Positions 40,935-50,441 of a DNA stretch of 64,000 nucleotides are shown here, piece after piece. A program made the translations under genes and the position numbers. This DNA comes from Pseudomonas abieticivorans (GTDB lineage Bacteria > Pseudomonadota > Gammaproteobacteria > Pseudomonadales > Pseudomonadaceae). Where the stretch lies: NCBI RefSeq assembly GCF_023509015.1, contig NZ_CP094975.1:6441501-6505500 (forward strand), given 5' to 3'. The notes beneath the pieces were generated by a model. The model saw only the letters and a list, made by a program, of their open reading frames with translations, searched no databases and was not told where the DNA came from. The number at the start of each line of letters is the position of its first letter. Within the stretch, counting starts at the first letter, position 1.

Positions 40935-41993
40935 ATGAAGACCATCGGTTACGCCGCCAAGACCCCGCAAAGCCCATTGGCCCCGCTGCGCTTCGATCGC
41001 CGCGCGCTGCGCGCCAATGACATCGCCATGGAGGTGCTGTATTGCGGTGTCTGCCACTCCGACCTGCACACCGCCCGCAACGATTGGGGCTGGACGGTCT
41101 ACCCGGCCATGCCTGGGCACGAGATCGTCGGGCGAGTGACGGCCGTCGGGCCTGACGTGACCCAGTACCGCATTGGCGACGCCGTGGCCGTGGGCTGCAT
41201 GGTGGATGCGTGCATGCGCTGCGACCAATGCCGCAAGGGCGAAGAACAGCTGTGCCGCGAAGGCAACACCAATACCTACAACGGCAAGGATCGCGTCAGC
41301 GGCGAAAACACCTTCGGCGGCTACTCCAAACACTTGGTGGTGCGTGAGGAGTTCGCCTTGCGCGTGCCCCAAAGCCTGGACCTGGCCAAGGTTGCACCGC
41401 TGTTGTGCGCCGGCATCACCACCTATTCACCCCTGCGCACCTGGAACGTGGCGGCGGGCAGCCGGGTCGGCGTGATCGGCCTGGGCGGCCTCGGGCACAT
41501 GGCGGTAAAGCTTGCCGTGGGCATGGGCGCCGAAGTGACCGTGATCAGCCGCAGCCGTGACAAGGAAGCGGACGCCCTGGCCCTGGGTGCCGCGCGCTTG
41601 CTGCCGTCCAACGACCCAGAAGCGATGAAGGCTGCGGCGTCCAGTTTTGATCTGATCATCGATACCGTGCCGGTCAAGCACCAGCTGGATGGCTACGTGT
41701 CGCTGCTGGACGTCGATGCGACCCTGGTGATGGTCGGCCAGGTCGGCCCCATGGAAGAACAGAACACCGTGCCGATGATACTCGGCCGTCGCCGAATCGC
41801 CGGCTCGCCCATTGGCGGGATCCGCGAAACACAGGAAATGCTCGACCTGTGCGCCGAGAAAAACATCCTGCCGGACTGCGAAATGATCCGCATGGACCAA
41901 ATCAACGAAGCCTTCGAACGCATGGAGCGCGCCGATGTGCGCTACCGCTTCGTGATCGACATGAGCACGCTGCCGGCGCCCGAAGGCGCCTGA
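40935..41993 (+). CDS. Zinc-dependent alcohol/aldehyde dehydrogenase (YahK-like)
   Basis: A 352-aa medium-chain dehydrogenase of the cinnamyl-alcohol type. Catalytic zinc ligands Cys40 (GVCHSDLH), His62 (PGHE) and Cys158; structural zinc Cys93, Cys96, Cys99 and Cys107; cofactor loop GLGGLG at 182-187 followed by ISRSRDKE, suggesting NADPH. YahK-like enzymes reduce many aldehydes. Opposite the Pao aldehyde oxidase operon, it fits aldehyde detoxification from both directions. Confidence 0.9.
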   Translation: MKTIGYAAKTPQSPLAPLRFDRRALRANDIAMEVLYCGVCHSDLHTARNDWGWTVYPAMPGHEIVGRVTAVGPDVTQYRIGDAVAVGCMVDACMRCDQCRKGEEQLCREGNTNTYNGKDRVSGENTFGGYSKHLVVREEFALRVPQSLDLAKVAPLLCAGITTYSPLRTWNVAAGSRVGVIGLGGLGHMAVKLAVGMGAEVTVISRSRDKEADALALGAARLLPSNDPEAMKAAASSFDLIIDTVPVKHQLDGYVSLLDVDATLVMVGQVGPMEEQNTVPMILGRRRIAGSPIGGIRETQEMLDLCAEKNILPDCEMIRMDQINEAFERMERADVRYRFVIDMSTLPAPEGA

Positions 41994-42069
41994 TCACCGA
42001 CTGCACCGCACGGCTCACGGGCTTGAATTCATGCCCGTGGGCACTTCAAAAGCCTATGAGGAGCGTTCG

Positions 42070-42849
42070 ATGAAACTACTCACTGCCACCACCTTCGCCA
42101 CCCTGCTGTTCTCCGCCGTCGTGGATGCCGATCAAGCCCAGCCGCGCCCCGATCCCACGCCCTCGCCGGACGTGCTGGATGCGACCCCGCAGCTGTACCA
42201 GTACACCACCGAACTGCTGTTTGGCGAGGTGTGGAAACGTGAAGCACTGGTGCCGCGTGATCGCAGCCTGATCACCGTGGCCGCGCTGATCGCCAGCGGC
42301 CAGATCGCGCAACTCACGGGCCACCTCAAACTGGGGCTCGACAATGGCCTCAAGCCCAGCGAAATCAGCGCACTGATCACCCACCTGGCGTTTTACTCTG
42401 GCTGGCCAAACGCGATGTCTGCAGCGGGTGTCGCCAAGCAGGTCTTCAGCGAACGAAATATCCCGGCCGAGCACATTTCGCCACCGGCGGGCGCCGCGCT
42501 GACACTTGACCCTGACAGTGAAGCCAAACGCCGGGCCGCCGTCGAGGCGGGCGTGGGCGGCGTCGCACCGCAGCTGGCCCGTTACACCAATGACCTGTTG
42601 TTTGGTGACCTTTGGCGGCAAAGCAACCTCAGCGCCCGCGACCGCAGCCTGGTGACGGTGGCCGCGCTGATCGCCCAAGGCCAGGCGGCGCAACTGCCCT
42701 TCCACCTCAACCGGGCAATGGACAATGGCCTGACCCAAGCGCAGGCCGCCGAGGTAGTCACCCATCTGGCGTTTTACGTGGGCTGGCCGAAGGCGATGTC
42801 CGCCGTGCCCGTGCTCAAAGAGGTGTTTGCTGCACGCGAGCAAGGTTGA
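42070..42849 (+). CDS. Exported protein with two carboxymuconolactone decarboxylase domains
   Basis: A 259-aa protein made of a signal peptide (1-20, LLFSAVVDADQA) and two homologous CMD domains: RDRSLITVAALIASGQIAQL in the first is echoed by RDRSLVTVAALIAQGQAAQL in the second, each followed by VTHLAFYxGWPxAMSA-like text. ATG 42070 has GAGGAG upstream. No CxxC pair. Fusions of two CMD domains are known, but the export signal is notable; periplasmic location matches PaoABC downstream on the other strand. Function not known. Confidence 0.83.
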   Translation: MKLLTATTFATLLFSAVVDADQAQPRPDPTPSPDVLDATPQLYQYTTELLFGEVWKREALVPRDRSLITVAALIASGQIAQLTGHLKLGLDNGLKPSEISALITHLAFYSGWPNAMSAAGVAKQVFSERNIPAEHISPPAGAALTLDPDSEAKRRAAVEAGVGGVAPQLARYTNDLLFGDLWRQSNLSARDRSLVTVAALIAQGQAAQLPFHLNRAMDNGLTQAQAAEVVTHLAFYVGWPKAMSAVPVLKEVFAAREQG

Positions 42850-42916
42850 TAGAGATCGCGCCCAAGAGAGCCTCGATGCTCTGTTGGGCGCACACACTGC
42901 AGCGCGGCATCAACCG

Positions 42917-45127
42917 TTACACCGCCATCAGCTTTTCCTTGGTGATGGGCAAGCTGCGAACGCGTTTACCGGTGGCGTGGTAAACCGCATTGGCGACCGC
43001 CGCTGCCAGGCCCGTCACGCCGATCTCGCCTATGCCGCGCGCACCGAACTCACTGAGGTTGTAGTCCGGGTAGTCGAGCAAGGTCACGTCTATATCGGGC
43101 AAATCGGCATGCACGGGCACCACGTATTCGGCGTAGTTGTTGTTAACCGGCAACCCGCTGTGGGGGTCATTCTGCGAGGCCTCGAACAGCGCCATGCCCA
43201 GCCCCATGACGATCGCCCCTTCGACCTGGTTGCGCGCCGCCAACGGGTTGACCACCTTGCCCACATCGATGGCGCTGACCACCCGAGCGACGCGCAGGCG
43301 TGAGATGCCCGGATCCCAGCGCACCTCGACAAAGTGCGCGCCGAACGAGCGATAAGAAAAATCACCACCCTTGGCCTCGCTCTGGAAGGTGCCCTCGGCG
43401 CGCGCGATGCGTTGATGGCGCAGTACTTCGGCGAAACTTGCCCGCTGGTCCCCAGCAATGAGGTGGCCAGCGTCGACGCTAAGGCGTTGGGCATCGTGCC
43501 CGGGGAAAAGCCCCCCGCTCATCACCGCGTATTCACGCAGCTTGGTCAGCGCGGCGCGGGTCGCACCGGCAATAGCGGGCAAGATACTGGCCGTGGCCCA
43601 GGAACCACCGGCCAAGGCGCCGGGCGGGAACGTAGAGCTCCCCAGTTCAACCTCGATGCGCTCGAACGCCAGGCCCGTCAGTTGGGCAACCGCCTGGGCA
43701 ACCACGGTGTAAGTCCCCGTGCCGATGTCTTGCTGGCCGCACTGCACCAACGCGCTGCCATCGGCGCGAATGATCACTCGTGCGTCGGTCGGCACCTGGT
43801 AAGCCTCCCAGTTGCAGGCGCCCATGCCGTAGCCAATCAACTCATCACCGTCACGCATCGAGCCCACCTGCGCGTTGCGCCCCTGCCAGCCGAAACGTTC
43901 GGCGGCCGTGTCGATGGCTTCGGGCAGGTGATTGCTCGACCATTCAAGGTTCAGGCTTTCGTCGCGCGTGGCCAGGTTCATCTTGCGAAACGCCAAGGGG
44001 TCAACGCCGCGCAGCAACGCCAGTTCGTCGATGGCCGACTCCAGTGCAAACAGCCCGGGCGCGGCGCCCGGCGCACGCATCGAGGTGGGTGTACCGCGGT
44101 TGAGCGGGCTGTTCTTGTGGTTCACCAACACGTTAGCGCACGAGTAAAGGCTACGGGTAACCCCGCCGCACGCTTCGGTGTAGGCATCGGTGGTGGAGGT
44201 GCTATTGAATGACTCGTGCCTGATCGACACCAACTTGCCGTCGCCATCGGTGGCCAGGCGAATGCGCTGCAAGGTTTCCGGGCGATGCCCTGCCGTGGTA
44301 AACATCTGCGCGCGGGGCAGCATCAGTTGCACGGGGCGCTTCACCACCTTGGCCGCCGCGCAGGCGGCTATCGAATGAGGCCAGGGCCACAGCTTGCTGC
44401 CAAAGCCGGAACCTATGAAGGGTGCATGCACTTCAACCCGGTCGGGCGGCAGGTCGAAGACATTGGCCAATACGTTGCGGTGGTTGACCACGCCCTGGGT
44501 GCCTTCGTAGACGAACAGCTTGCCGTCTCGCCAATAGGCGGTGGTGGCGTGCATTTCCATCGGGCTATGGGTTTCGACCGGCGTGGTGTAAGTCTGGTCC
44601 AGCGTCGTCGCGGCTGTTTGCCACGCTGCCTCAGGATCCCCTCGACTGTGCCCGCGCCCCCCTTCACGCTCGCCGTTTTCCCGCAAGGCCTGAGCAAGGC
44701 TTTTGATGGCCGGGGCCTGGGCGTATTCAACGTGGACGAACAGCGCGGCAGCGCGGGCCTGCTCGAACGTATCGGCGACCACCAGTGCAACGAATTGGCC
44801 TGGGTAAGAGACCACGTCGTCTTCAAACGGCAACCTGCGTTCATCCACCTTGGCAGCACTGAGGATGTCTTTGAAGGTCATGGCCACGTCCGGCGTGCGG
44901 TGCAGGTCGGGAAAGTTGCCATGGTGCAGCACCGCAACGACACCGGGCATGGCGCGCGCTTGCCGGTCATCGATAGCGACGATGCGGCCATTGGCGATCG
45001 TGCTGTAGACCCCATAGGCATACGCCAGGTCCGGCAGCGGATGGTCAGCGGCATAACGCGCCGCGCCGGTGACTTTCAGCCGGCCGTCAATGCGTCGGGT
45101 AGGCGTACCGATAATAGGGGGGCTCAT
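42917..45127 (-). CDS. paoC: Periplasmic aldehyde oxidoreductase, molybdopterin subunit
   Basis: A 736-aa xanthine-oxidase-family large subunit of the short, E. coli PaoC (YagR) type. Moco contacts include GSGFGSKLWPW and RAPGAAPGLFALESAIDE, and the catalytic base is Glu701 in GIGEIGVTG. Expected to hold molybdopterin cytosine dinucleotide and oxidise aromatic or aliphatic aldehydes to acids, using water and passing electrons through PaoA clusters to FAD. It has no signal peptide; the complex would travel with PaoA through Tat. No chaperone gene is adjacent. Confidence 0.9.
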   Translation of the reverse strand: MSPPIIGTPTRRIDGRLKVTGAARYAADHPLPDLAYAYGVYSTIANGRIVAIDDRQARAMPGVVAVLHHGNFPDLHRTPDVAMTFKDILSAAKVDERRLPFEDDVVSYPGQFVALVVADTFEQARAAALFVHVEYAQAPAIKSLAQALRENGEREGGRGHSRGDPEAAWQTAATTLDQTYTTPVETHSPMEMHATTAYWRDGKLFVYEGTQGVVNHRNVLANVFDLPPDRVEVHAPFIGSGFGSKLWPWPHSIAACAAAKVVKRPVQLMLPRAQMFTTAGHRPETLQRIRLATDGDGKLVSIRHESFNSTSTTDAYTEACGGVTRSLYSCANVLVNHKNSPLNRGTPTSMRAPGAAPGLFALESAIDELALLRGVDPLAFRKMNLATRDESLNLEWSSNHLPEAIDTAAERFGWQGRNAQVGSMRDGDELIGYGMGACNWEAYQVPTDARVIIRADGSALVQCGQQDIGTGTYTVVAQAVAQLTGLAFERIEVELGSSTFPPGALAGGSWATASILPAIAGATRAALTKLREYAVMSGGLFPGHDAQRLSVDAGHLIAGDQRASFAEVLRHQRIARAEGTFQSEAKGGDFSYRSFGAHFVEVRWDPGISRLRVARVVSAIDVGKVVNPLAARNQVEGAIVMGLGMALFEASQNDPHSGLPVNNNYAEYVVPVHADLPDIDVTLLDYPDYNLSEFGARGIGEIGVTGLAAAVANAVYHATGKRVRSLPITKEKLMAV

Positions 45128-45139
45128 CCGCTTTCACTC

Positions 45140-46123
45140 CTAGGCTGTCAGATCACGAAGGTTGCGAGTCACGACCTGTTGGCCGAGCGGGATCTTGAAC
45201 GCGTTGTGCTCGTATGCGCGGGCGCCTTGCATCGCGCGCTCCCCGGCCTGGGTAAACAGCTCGATGCCGGCTTGCTGGCCGATCAAGGCACGCTCCGCTT
45301 CCAGGGCTCGCCAAGGCTTGGTACCCACGCCGCCCATGGCAACCCGCGCATCCTTCACGCGCTGGCCGTCCATCACCACGATCACGGCACTCGACGCCAG
45401 GGCGAATTGATACGAGTCGCGGTCACGCAGCTTCAAATAGGCCGAACGGCTATTGGCCAGCGGCGCATCCAAGGTGACGTGAGTAATGAGCTCATGAGGC
45501 TTGAGGGCATGCTCAAGCCAAGGGGTGTTGCCGGGCAGCAGGTGAAAATCGGCGAAAGGGATCTCGCCAATCCCCTGCGGGCCCTGCACCGTCACCTGGG
45601 CGCCGATGGCGAGCATCGCCACGCACATGTCGGACGGGTGTGTGGCGATGCAATGCTCGCTGGTGCCCAACACGGCATGGACGCTGCGGTTGTGCCCGCC
45701 AATGGCGGCGCAGCCCGAGCCCGGCTGGCGCTTGTTGCACGGTGAAACGCCATCGCGAAAGTAGTTGCAGCGCACGCGCTGCATGATATTGCCACCGGTC
45801 GTAGCCTTATTGCGCAGCTGGGTCGAGGCGCCTGCCAGGATGGCTTGGGACAGCACCGCGTAGTGTTGGCGAATCAGTGGGTGGCGTGCCAGGTCAGTGT
45901 TGCTGACCAGCGCCCCGATGCGCACCCGGCCATCCGCTAACGGCTCCACCTGCTTTAAGGCCAGGTGATTGATGTCCACCAGGCGGTCAGGTTGCATGAC
46001 GTCCAGCTTTACCAGGTCGAGCAACGTCGTGCCGCCGGCCAGGTAGGCCGGCTGGCCCGGCGCGCCGTGGCTGCCGACGGCTTGAGCGGGCGATTGTACG
46101 CGGGCATAGTCGAACGTACGCAT
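45140..46123 (-). CDS. paoB: Periplasmic aldehyde oxidoreductase, FAD subunit with 4Fe-4S insert
   Basis: A 327-aa FAD-binding CO-dehydrogenase-type subunit. It carries the extra Cys set known from E. coli PaoB: Cys119, Cys129, Cys138 and Cys158 in RCNYFRDG, SPCNKRQPGSGC and SEHCIATHPSD, which ligate an additional 4Fe-4S cluster. ATG 46123 overlaps the PaoA stop by one base (TGATG). Delivers electrons to the final acceptor via FAD. Confidence 0.9.
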   Translation of the reverse strand: MRTFDYARVQSPAQAVGSHGAPGQPAYLAGGTTLLDLVKLDVMQPDRLVDINHLALKQVEPLADGRVRIGALVSNTDLARHPLIRQHYAVLSQAILAGASTQLRNKATTGGNIMQRVRCNYFRDGVSPCNKRQPGSGCAAIGGHNRSVHAVLGTSEHCIATHPSDMCVAMLAIGAQVTVQGPQGIGEIPFADFHLLPGNTPWLEHALKPHELITHVTLDAPLANSRSAYLKLRDRDSYQFALASSAVIVVMDGQRVKDARVAMGGVGTKPWRALEAERALIGQQAGIELFTQAGERAMQGARAYEHNAFKIPLGQQVVTRNLRDLTA

Positions 46124-46803
46124 CAGGCGGCCCCTCCCATGTTGCCCCGTGCCGACTGAATCGCCGCGAGGATGTTCTTGTACGCACCGCAGCGGCAAAT
46201 ATTGCCACTCATGGCTTCCTTGACACTGGCGTCATCGGTGCCGACGTTGGGATCATTCAAAATAGCCAGTGCGCTCATTATCTGGCCCGACGTGCAGTAG
46301 CCGCATTGGTAGGCGTCGTGGTTCCAGAAGGCCTCTTGGAGGGGGTGAAGGTCGTCGCCATGGGAGAGGCCTTCGATCGTGGTGATCTCGTCACCCTCAT
46401 GCTGCAGGGCGATCGACAGGCAGGAATTGATTGCCACGCCGTTGACCAGCAGCGTGCAGGCACCGCACTGACCGTGGTCGCAGCCCTTCTTGGTACCCGT
46501 CAACTGCAGGCGATCTCGCAACACGTCCAGGAGTATCGCGTTGGCCGGCACGTTGAGGGTATGCAATTGGCCATTGACCGTCAGTTGCATACGTCGCTCG
46601 CCCGCCTTGGGGGCACCCTTGTCTTCGATCACCGGCGCAGGTGCCTGGGCCGCCACCGCGCTTGCCGGAAGCCAGGTGGCCACGGTGGCGGCGGCGATCC
46701 CCGAAACGCCACACTTTAGAAAGTGCCGGCGTGAAGGCGCAACGCCTGCCTCCACGGCGGGTGTCAGGCCTTGCGCCGTGTCTGGTGGCTGGTTCTCGGT
46801 CAT
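46123..46803 (-). CDS. paoA: Periplasmic aldehyde oxidoreductase, 2Fe-2S subunit with Tat signal
   Basis: A 226-aa subunit. The twin-arginine signal SRRHFLK (24-30) with a hydrophobic stretch and ASAVAAQ cleavage region sends the folded complex to the periplasm. Cluster ligands: Cys108, Cys113, Cys116, Cys128 (plant-type) and Cys167, Cys170, Cys203, Cys205. AAAGGTG precedes the ATG. First gene of paoABC; the promoter must lie in the 229-bp region 46804-47032, which has no other gene. Confidence 0.9.
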   Translation of the reverse strand: MTENQPPDTAQGLTPAVEAGVAPSRRHFLKCGVSGIAAATVATWLPASAVAAQAPAPVIEDKGAPKAGERRMQLTVNGQLHTLNVPANAILLDVLRDRLQLTGTKKGCDHGQCGACTLLVNGVAINSCLSIALQHEGDEITTIEGLSHGDDLHPLQEAFWNHDAYQCGYCTSGQIMSALAILNDPNVGTDDASVKEAMSGNICRCGAYKNILAAIQSARGNMGGAA

Positions 46804-47032
46804 CAGGTTTCACCTTTGCCGTGGTCTACGTTGGAAGGGGCCTCTAGTAATGTATCGATAACCTATACAAGCGATAAGTAGGTGAAATTCACATAGCCTC
46901 ATGAGCAGCACTCATGAATGCTTGGGCAAACGCGCTCTGCACGGGTCGAGGAGCGCGTGCGAAAGGATTGATGAGTCAGGCTCACTGCGACAGGTTGGTT
47001 TTCTACGAAAGCCAAGCGTCGGGGGCGTCTGT

Positions 47033-47968
47033 TCAGGCCGGCATAATCGGCACGTGGTCCATCGGCCCCAATGGCTGCAGTTCGCGGATCAGGTCGATCA
47101 ACAAGCGCAGCCCCATGGGCAACTGGCGATGGCTGGAGTAGTACAGGTGAAACCCAGGCGCCACGCTTGCCCAGTCATCCAGTACGGTGACCACATCGCC
47201 ACGCTCAAGCAACGGCGCCATGGCAGGCTGCGGCGCATACATCAACCCCGCGCCGTGACGCACCAGCGACAGGCCGGCGCGGGTTTCATCGATGGTAATC
47301 ATCCCTGGCACGTCGATCGCCAACGCCTCGCCGTTTTTCTCGAACTCCCAATCGTACAGGCTACCGTTGCCCAGGCGGATGCGCAGGCAGCGATGCTTGA
47401 GCAGGTCGCTGGGATGCCGGGGGGTGCCAAAGCGTTGCAGATACTCGGTGCTGCCTGCGACCACCCAACGAATGTCTGGCGACAGGCGCTGGGCGATCAT
47501 GTCTTCGGGTACGGTACCGCCGTAGCGGATCCCGGCATCATGCCCGGCGCCGATCACATCGACGATCAGGTTGGTGGCGGTCAGGTCGATCTGGATCTCG
47601 GGGTAGCGATCATTGAACACCGGTAACACGGGGCCCAACAGCAGGTCAGCCGCGTCGCTGAGCATATTCAAACGGATACGGCCCGTCGGCTCGTCGCGAA
47701 AGCGGTTGAGGAGGTCCACCGCCTGATCCATTTTTTGCATCGGGCCGCTGATCACCTTGCACAGCTCTTCACCTGCGGCCGTCATCGTGACACTGCGTGT
47801 GGTGCGGTTGAGCAGGCGCACCCCAATCCGCGTTTCCAGCCCTTTGATGGCATGGCTCAGGGCGGAGGCGCTGATCCCCACTTCCTGCCCGGCACGGCTG
47901 AAACTCTGGTGGCGGGCGATCGCCAGGAAATAGACGAAGTCGGCCAGGTTCGCGCGGCTGAGCTGCAT
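47033..47968 (-). CDS. LysR-family transcriptional regulator
   Basis: A 311-aa LTTR: HTH ~8-65 (SFSRAGQEVGISASALSHAI), linker LLNRTTRSVTMTAAGEE, effector domain from ~95. It reads toward paoA on the same strand, so it could control pao or the cupin gene upstream (135 bp away), but it is not in the usual divergent layout. Confidence 0.87.
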   Translation of the reverse strand: MQLSRANLADFVYFLAIARHQSFSRAGQEVGISASALSHAIKGLETRIGVRLLNRTTRSVTMTAAGEELCKVISGPMQKMDQAVDLLNRFRDEPTGRIRLNMLSDAADLLLGPVLPVFNDRYPEIQIDLTATNLIVDVIGAGHDAGIRYGGTVPEDMIAQRLSPDIRWVVAGSTEYLQRFGTPRHPSDLLKHRCLRIRLGNGSLYDWEFEKNGEALAIDVPGMITIDETRAGLSLVRHGAGLMYAPQPAMAPLLERGDVVTVLDDWASVAPGFHLYYSSHRQLPMGLRLLIDLIRELQPLGPMDHVPIMPA

Positions 47969-48103
47969 GAGGGTTCCTTGCCGGTGGGGCGTTGATGAGT
48001 GTCAGTTACCAATTCTACCGCCGATGCGGGTAGGCATTACTGAATTAGACTCAACGAATAATCATCAATCACTCATCAATCCATGACGCGGTAGCCACCC
48101 CTG

Positions 48104-48532
48104 TCACTCGGTAACCAGCGGGCCGCCCAAGTATTGCTCTTGGGTCACAGGTTCCATCCAGTCGGTGTTCTTGCCGTCGATGGTTTCGGTCACCGCCAAG
48201 TGCGACATCGCCGTGGTGGCGGCCGCGCCGTGCCAATGGCGTTTGCCGCAGGCGCACGTAACGACGTCGCCGGCGCGAATTTCAGTTCGCGGACCGTCTT
48301 CGCATTGGGTCCAACCCACCCCCGTGAGCACCACCAACACTTGCCCCTGGGGGTGCGCATGCCAAAAGGTCCGGGCGCCAGGTTCGAAGGTGACGATGGC
48401 GCCGGTTGCCTGGCCCGGCGCCTCCAATTGGAAAGCGTTGTCGATACGCACCGAGCCGGTGAACCAGGTTTCCGGCCCCTTGATCGAGGGTTTGGTGCCA
48501 CTGCGGATGATGGTCTGGCTTGACGTGGTCAT
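48104..48532 (-). CDS. Cupin-domain protein
   Basis: A 142-aa single cupin: motif 1 TFWHAHPQGQVLVVLTGVGW and motif 2 with KRHWHGAAATTAM, giving a 2-His/Glu-like metal site. Similar small cupins accompany CMD-family genes and hydroxynitrile-lyase-like proteins. ATG 48532 (MTTSSQT) is preferred over an in-frame start 11 codons upstream. Divergent from the LysR gene at 48666, which probably regulates it. Confidence 0.85.
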   Translation of the reverse strand: MTTSSQTIIRSGTKPSIKGPETWFTGSVRIDNAFQLEAPGQATGAIVTFEPGARTFWHAHPQGQVLVVLTGVGWTQCEDGPRTEIRAGDVVTCACGKRHWHGAAATTAMSHLAVTETIDGKNTDWMEPVTQEQYLGGPLVTE

Positions 48533-48665
48533 TGAATTCACTCGTTTGCGTACGGGGCTGGGCACGTGAGTCGCACCTATTGAATACCCTCACCGGCAAT
48601 TTAGTGGGTTGGAGGCCAAGGCACTAGATGGCAAAATAGGGATACACTCATGCACAGGTGGATTA

Positions 48666-49562
48666 ATGGCCGCTCCCGATCTTAACCACCTGGTGGCGCT
48701 GCTGACGGTGGCGCGTGAACGCAGCTTCACCAAGGCTGCGGCACAACTGGGGGTTTCCCAGTCTTCGCTGAGCAGGACCGTGACAGCGCTGGAAAACCAG
48801 CTTGGCATGCTGCTGCTCACCCGCACCACCCGCAGCGTGGCCACCACCGAGGCGGGCCAGCGCCTGCTGGACTCCGTCGCCCCTAAGCTGGAAGAAATCG
48901 AAGCCGAGCTGCAGGCTGTCGCCGAACTGCGGGAAAAGCCGGTGGGCACGGTGCGCATTACCGCCACCGACTATTCCGCGAACCAGTATGTCTGGCCAAA
49001 ACTGCAAGGCTTGCTGCGTGAACACCCCGAGTTGCATGTCGAGCTGATCAACGATTATGGCCTGTCGAATATCGTCGCCGAGCGCTTTGACATCGGCATC
49101 CGCCTGGGCGATCAAGTGGAAAAGGACATGATCGCCGTGCGCATCGCACCGGATGAGACCCTGGCAATCGTCGGGGCGCCGCGCTACCTCCAGGAACGCC
49201 CCGCCCCGCGAACGCCCCATGACCTGACCTTGCACAATTGCATCAACTTGCGATTGCCCACCAAAGACACCCTGATGGCGTGGGAACTGCAAAAAGACGG
49301 GCAAAGCATCGAAGTGAAGGTGGCCGGCCAGTTAGTGTTCAACAACTCCTACCAGATGCTCGATGCCGCGTTGCAGGGCTTCGGCCTGGCCTACCTGCCC
49401 AAGCCCTTGGTCGAGGCCCATGTGCAGGCAGGACGGCTCGCTTGGGTGCTGGAGGACTGGTTCGCGACCTTTACCGGCACCCATGCGTACTATGCGACCA
49501 GGCGCCAATCATCGTTGGCGGTGCGGATGGTGATCGCAGCGCTTCGCGGCGTAAGCGAGTAA
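48666..49562 (+). CDS. LysR-family transcriptional regulator
   Basis: A 298-aa LTTR: HTH ~8-65 (SFTKAAAQLGVSQSSLSRTV), linker LLTRTTRSVATTEAGQ, effector domain from ~92. ATG 48666 follows AGGTGG; the frame is open 57 bp further upstream without a site. Divergent from the cupin gene, with 133 bp between, the standard autoregulated pair. Confidence 0.88.
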   Translation: MAAPDLNHLVALLTVARERSFTKAAAQLGVSQSSLSRTVTALENQLGMLLLTRTTRSVATTEAGQRLLDSVAPKLEEIEAELQAVAELREKPVGTVRITATDYSANQYVWPKLQGLLREHPELHVELINDYGLSNIVAERFDIGIRLGDQVEKDMIAVRIAPDETLAIVGAPRYLQERPAPRTPHDLTLHNCINLRLPTKDTLMAWELQKDGQSIEVKVAGQLVFNNSYQMLDAALQGFGLAYLPKPLVEAHVQAGRLAWVLEDWFATFTGTHAYYATRRQSSLAVRMVIAALRGVSE

Positions 49563-49573
49563 TCGCGGTCGTT

Positions 49574-50311
49574 TCACTGTGGCGGATCCACCCGAGTCTC
49601 GACCGACCAATACACCGTGCGCCGATAATGGGTATACAGCACCGTTTCATGCTCGCGGCTCAGCGGCAGGGTGTCGTCGTAGGCCGGTGAGTTTTTGACC
49701 GAGTCGCGATCCAGGTCCAGGAACACCTTCTGCTCTTGCCAGGAAATGTCATCGATCCATTCCGGGGCAATCAGTACCTTGTGCCCTACCCACCAATTGC
49801 TGGTGTTGACCACCAGGTACTGCACGGCCCAGGACTCCTCGTTCACCAGCAGGCCGTGCACATGGCCGATCTCGCCGTCCTTGGCCTGGATGTGATAACC
49901 CGTGACTTCCTTGCCACTGCGCAAGCGCACGTCGTCCTTGGGCTCCAGGGGGGTGTCGGGGCGAGCGGCGTCCCACAGCCCGCCGGTGCCCCAGTAAAAG
50001 GGGTAGCCGTAATAACCCAGGTAGTCCATTTCGTGCTGGCGCGACACGGGTTTGTCCGTGTCGATGTCCGGGCTGGCCTTGACCTGCTCGCGGGTGATGT
50101 TCAGGGTCAGGCGCTGTGCTTGCCAGTCGCAGTGCTGGATCGACGCCGGGGCGATCAGCACTTTGCGGCTGGCAAGCCAGGTGCCCGTTTCGACGACCAG
50201 ATAGCGGATCACCCACGTGGCATCGTCAAAATAAAAGTCCTTCACCTCGCCAATGTCACCGTCGGTGGCGCCCAGGGTGTAGTGCGCCAGGTCGTGCATG
50301 CTTCTTAACAT
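49574..50311 (-). CDS. PRC-barrel domain protein (two repeats)
   Basis: A 245-aa protein with two PRC-barrel modules: ~10-85 (GDIGEVKDFYFDDATWVIRY) and ~130-215 (GEIGHVHGLLVNEESWAVQY), the second echoing the first, including VLIAPxxI. ATG 50311 has AGGA upstream; the longer frame to 50392 is rejected. Such proteins are soluble, often general-stress-induced, with unknown ligand. It is 130 bp after the acyl-CoA dehydrogenase gene and seems unrelated to that cluster. Confidence 0.85.
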   Translation of the reverse strand: MLRSMHDLAHYTLGATDGDIGEVKDFYFDDATWVIRYLVVETGTWLASRKVLIAPASIQHCDWQAQRLTLNITREQVKASPDIDTDKPVSRQHEMDYLGYYGYPFYWGTGGLWDAARPDTPLEPKDDVRLRSGKEVTGYHIQAKDGEIGHVHGLLVNEESWAVQYLVVNTSNWWVGHKVLIAPEWIDDISWQEQKVFLDLDRDSVKNSPAYDDTLPLSREHETVLYTHYRRTVYWSVETRVDPPQ

Positions 50312-50441
50312 GAGGGATGTCCTGTCAAGGTGCCGACCGGCGAGGTCGGCAGCGTTCGCCCCTGGGCAAATCGCCAAGGGCATTACAAGCATAGACCTGG
50401 CCCGCTGACCGGACGTTCAACCCTTGGCACTGTACGAAATG

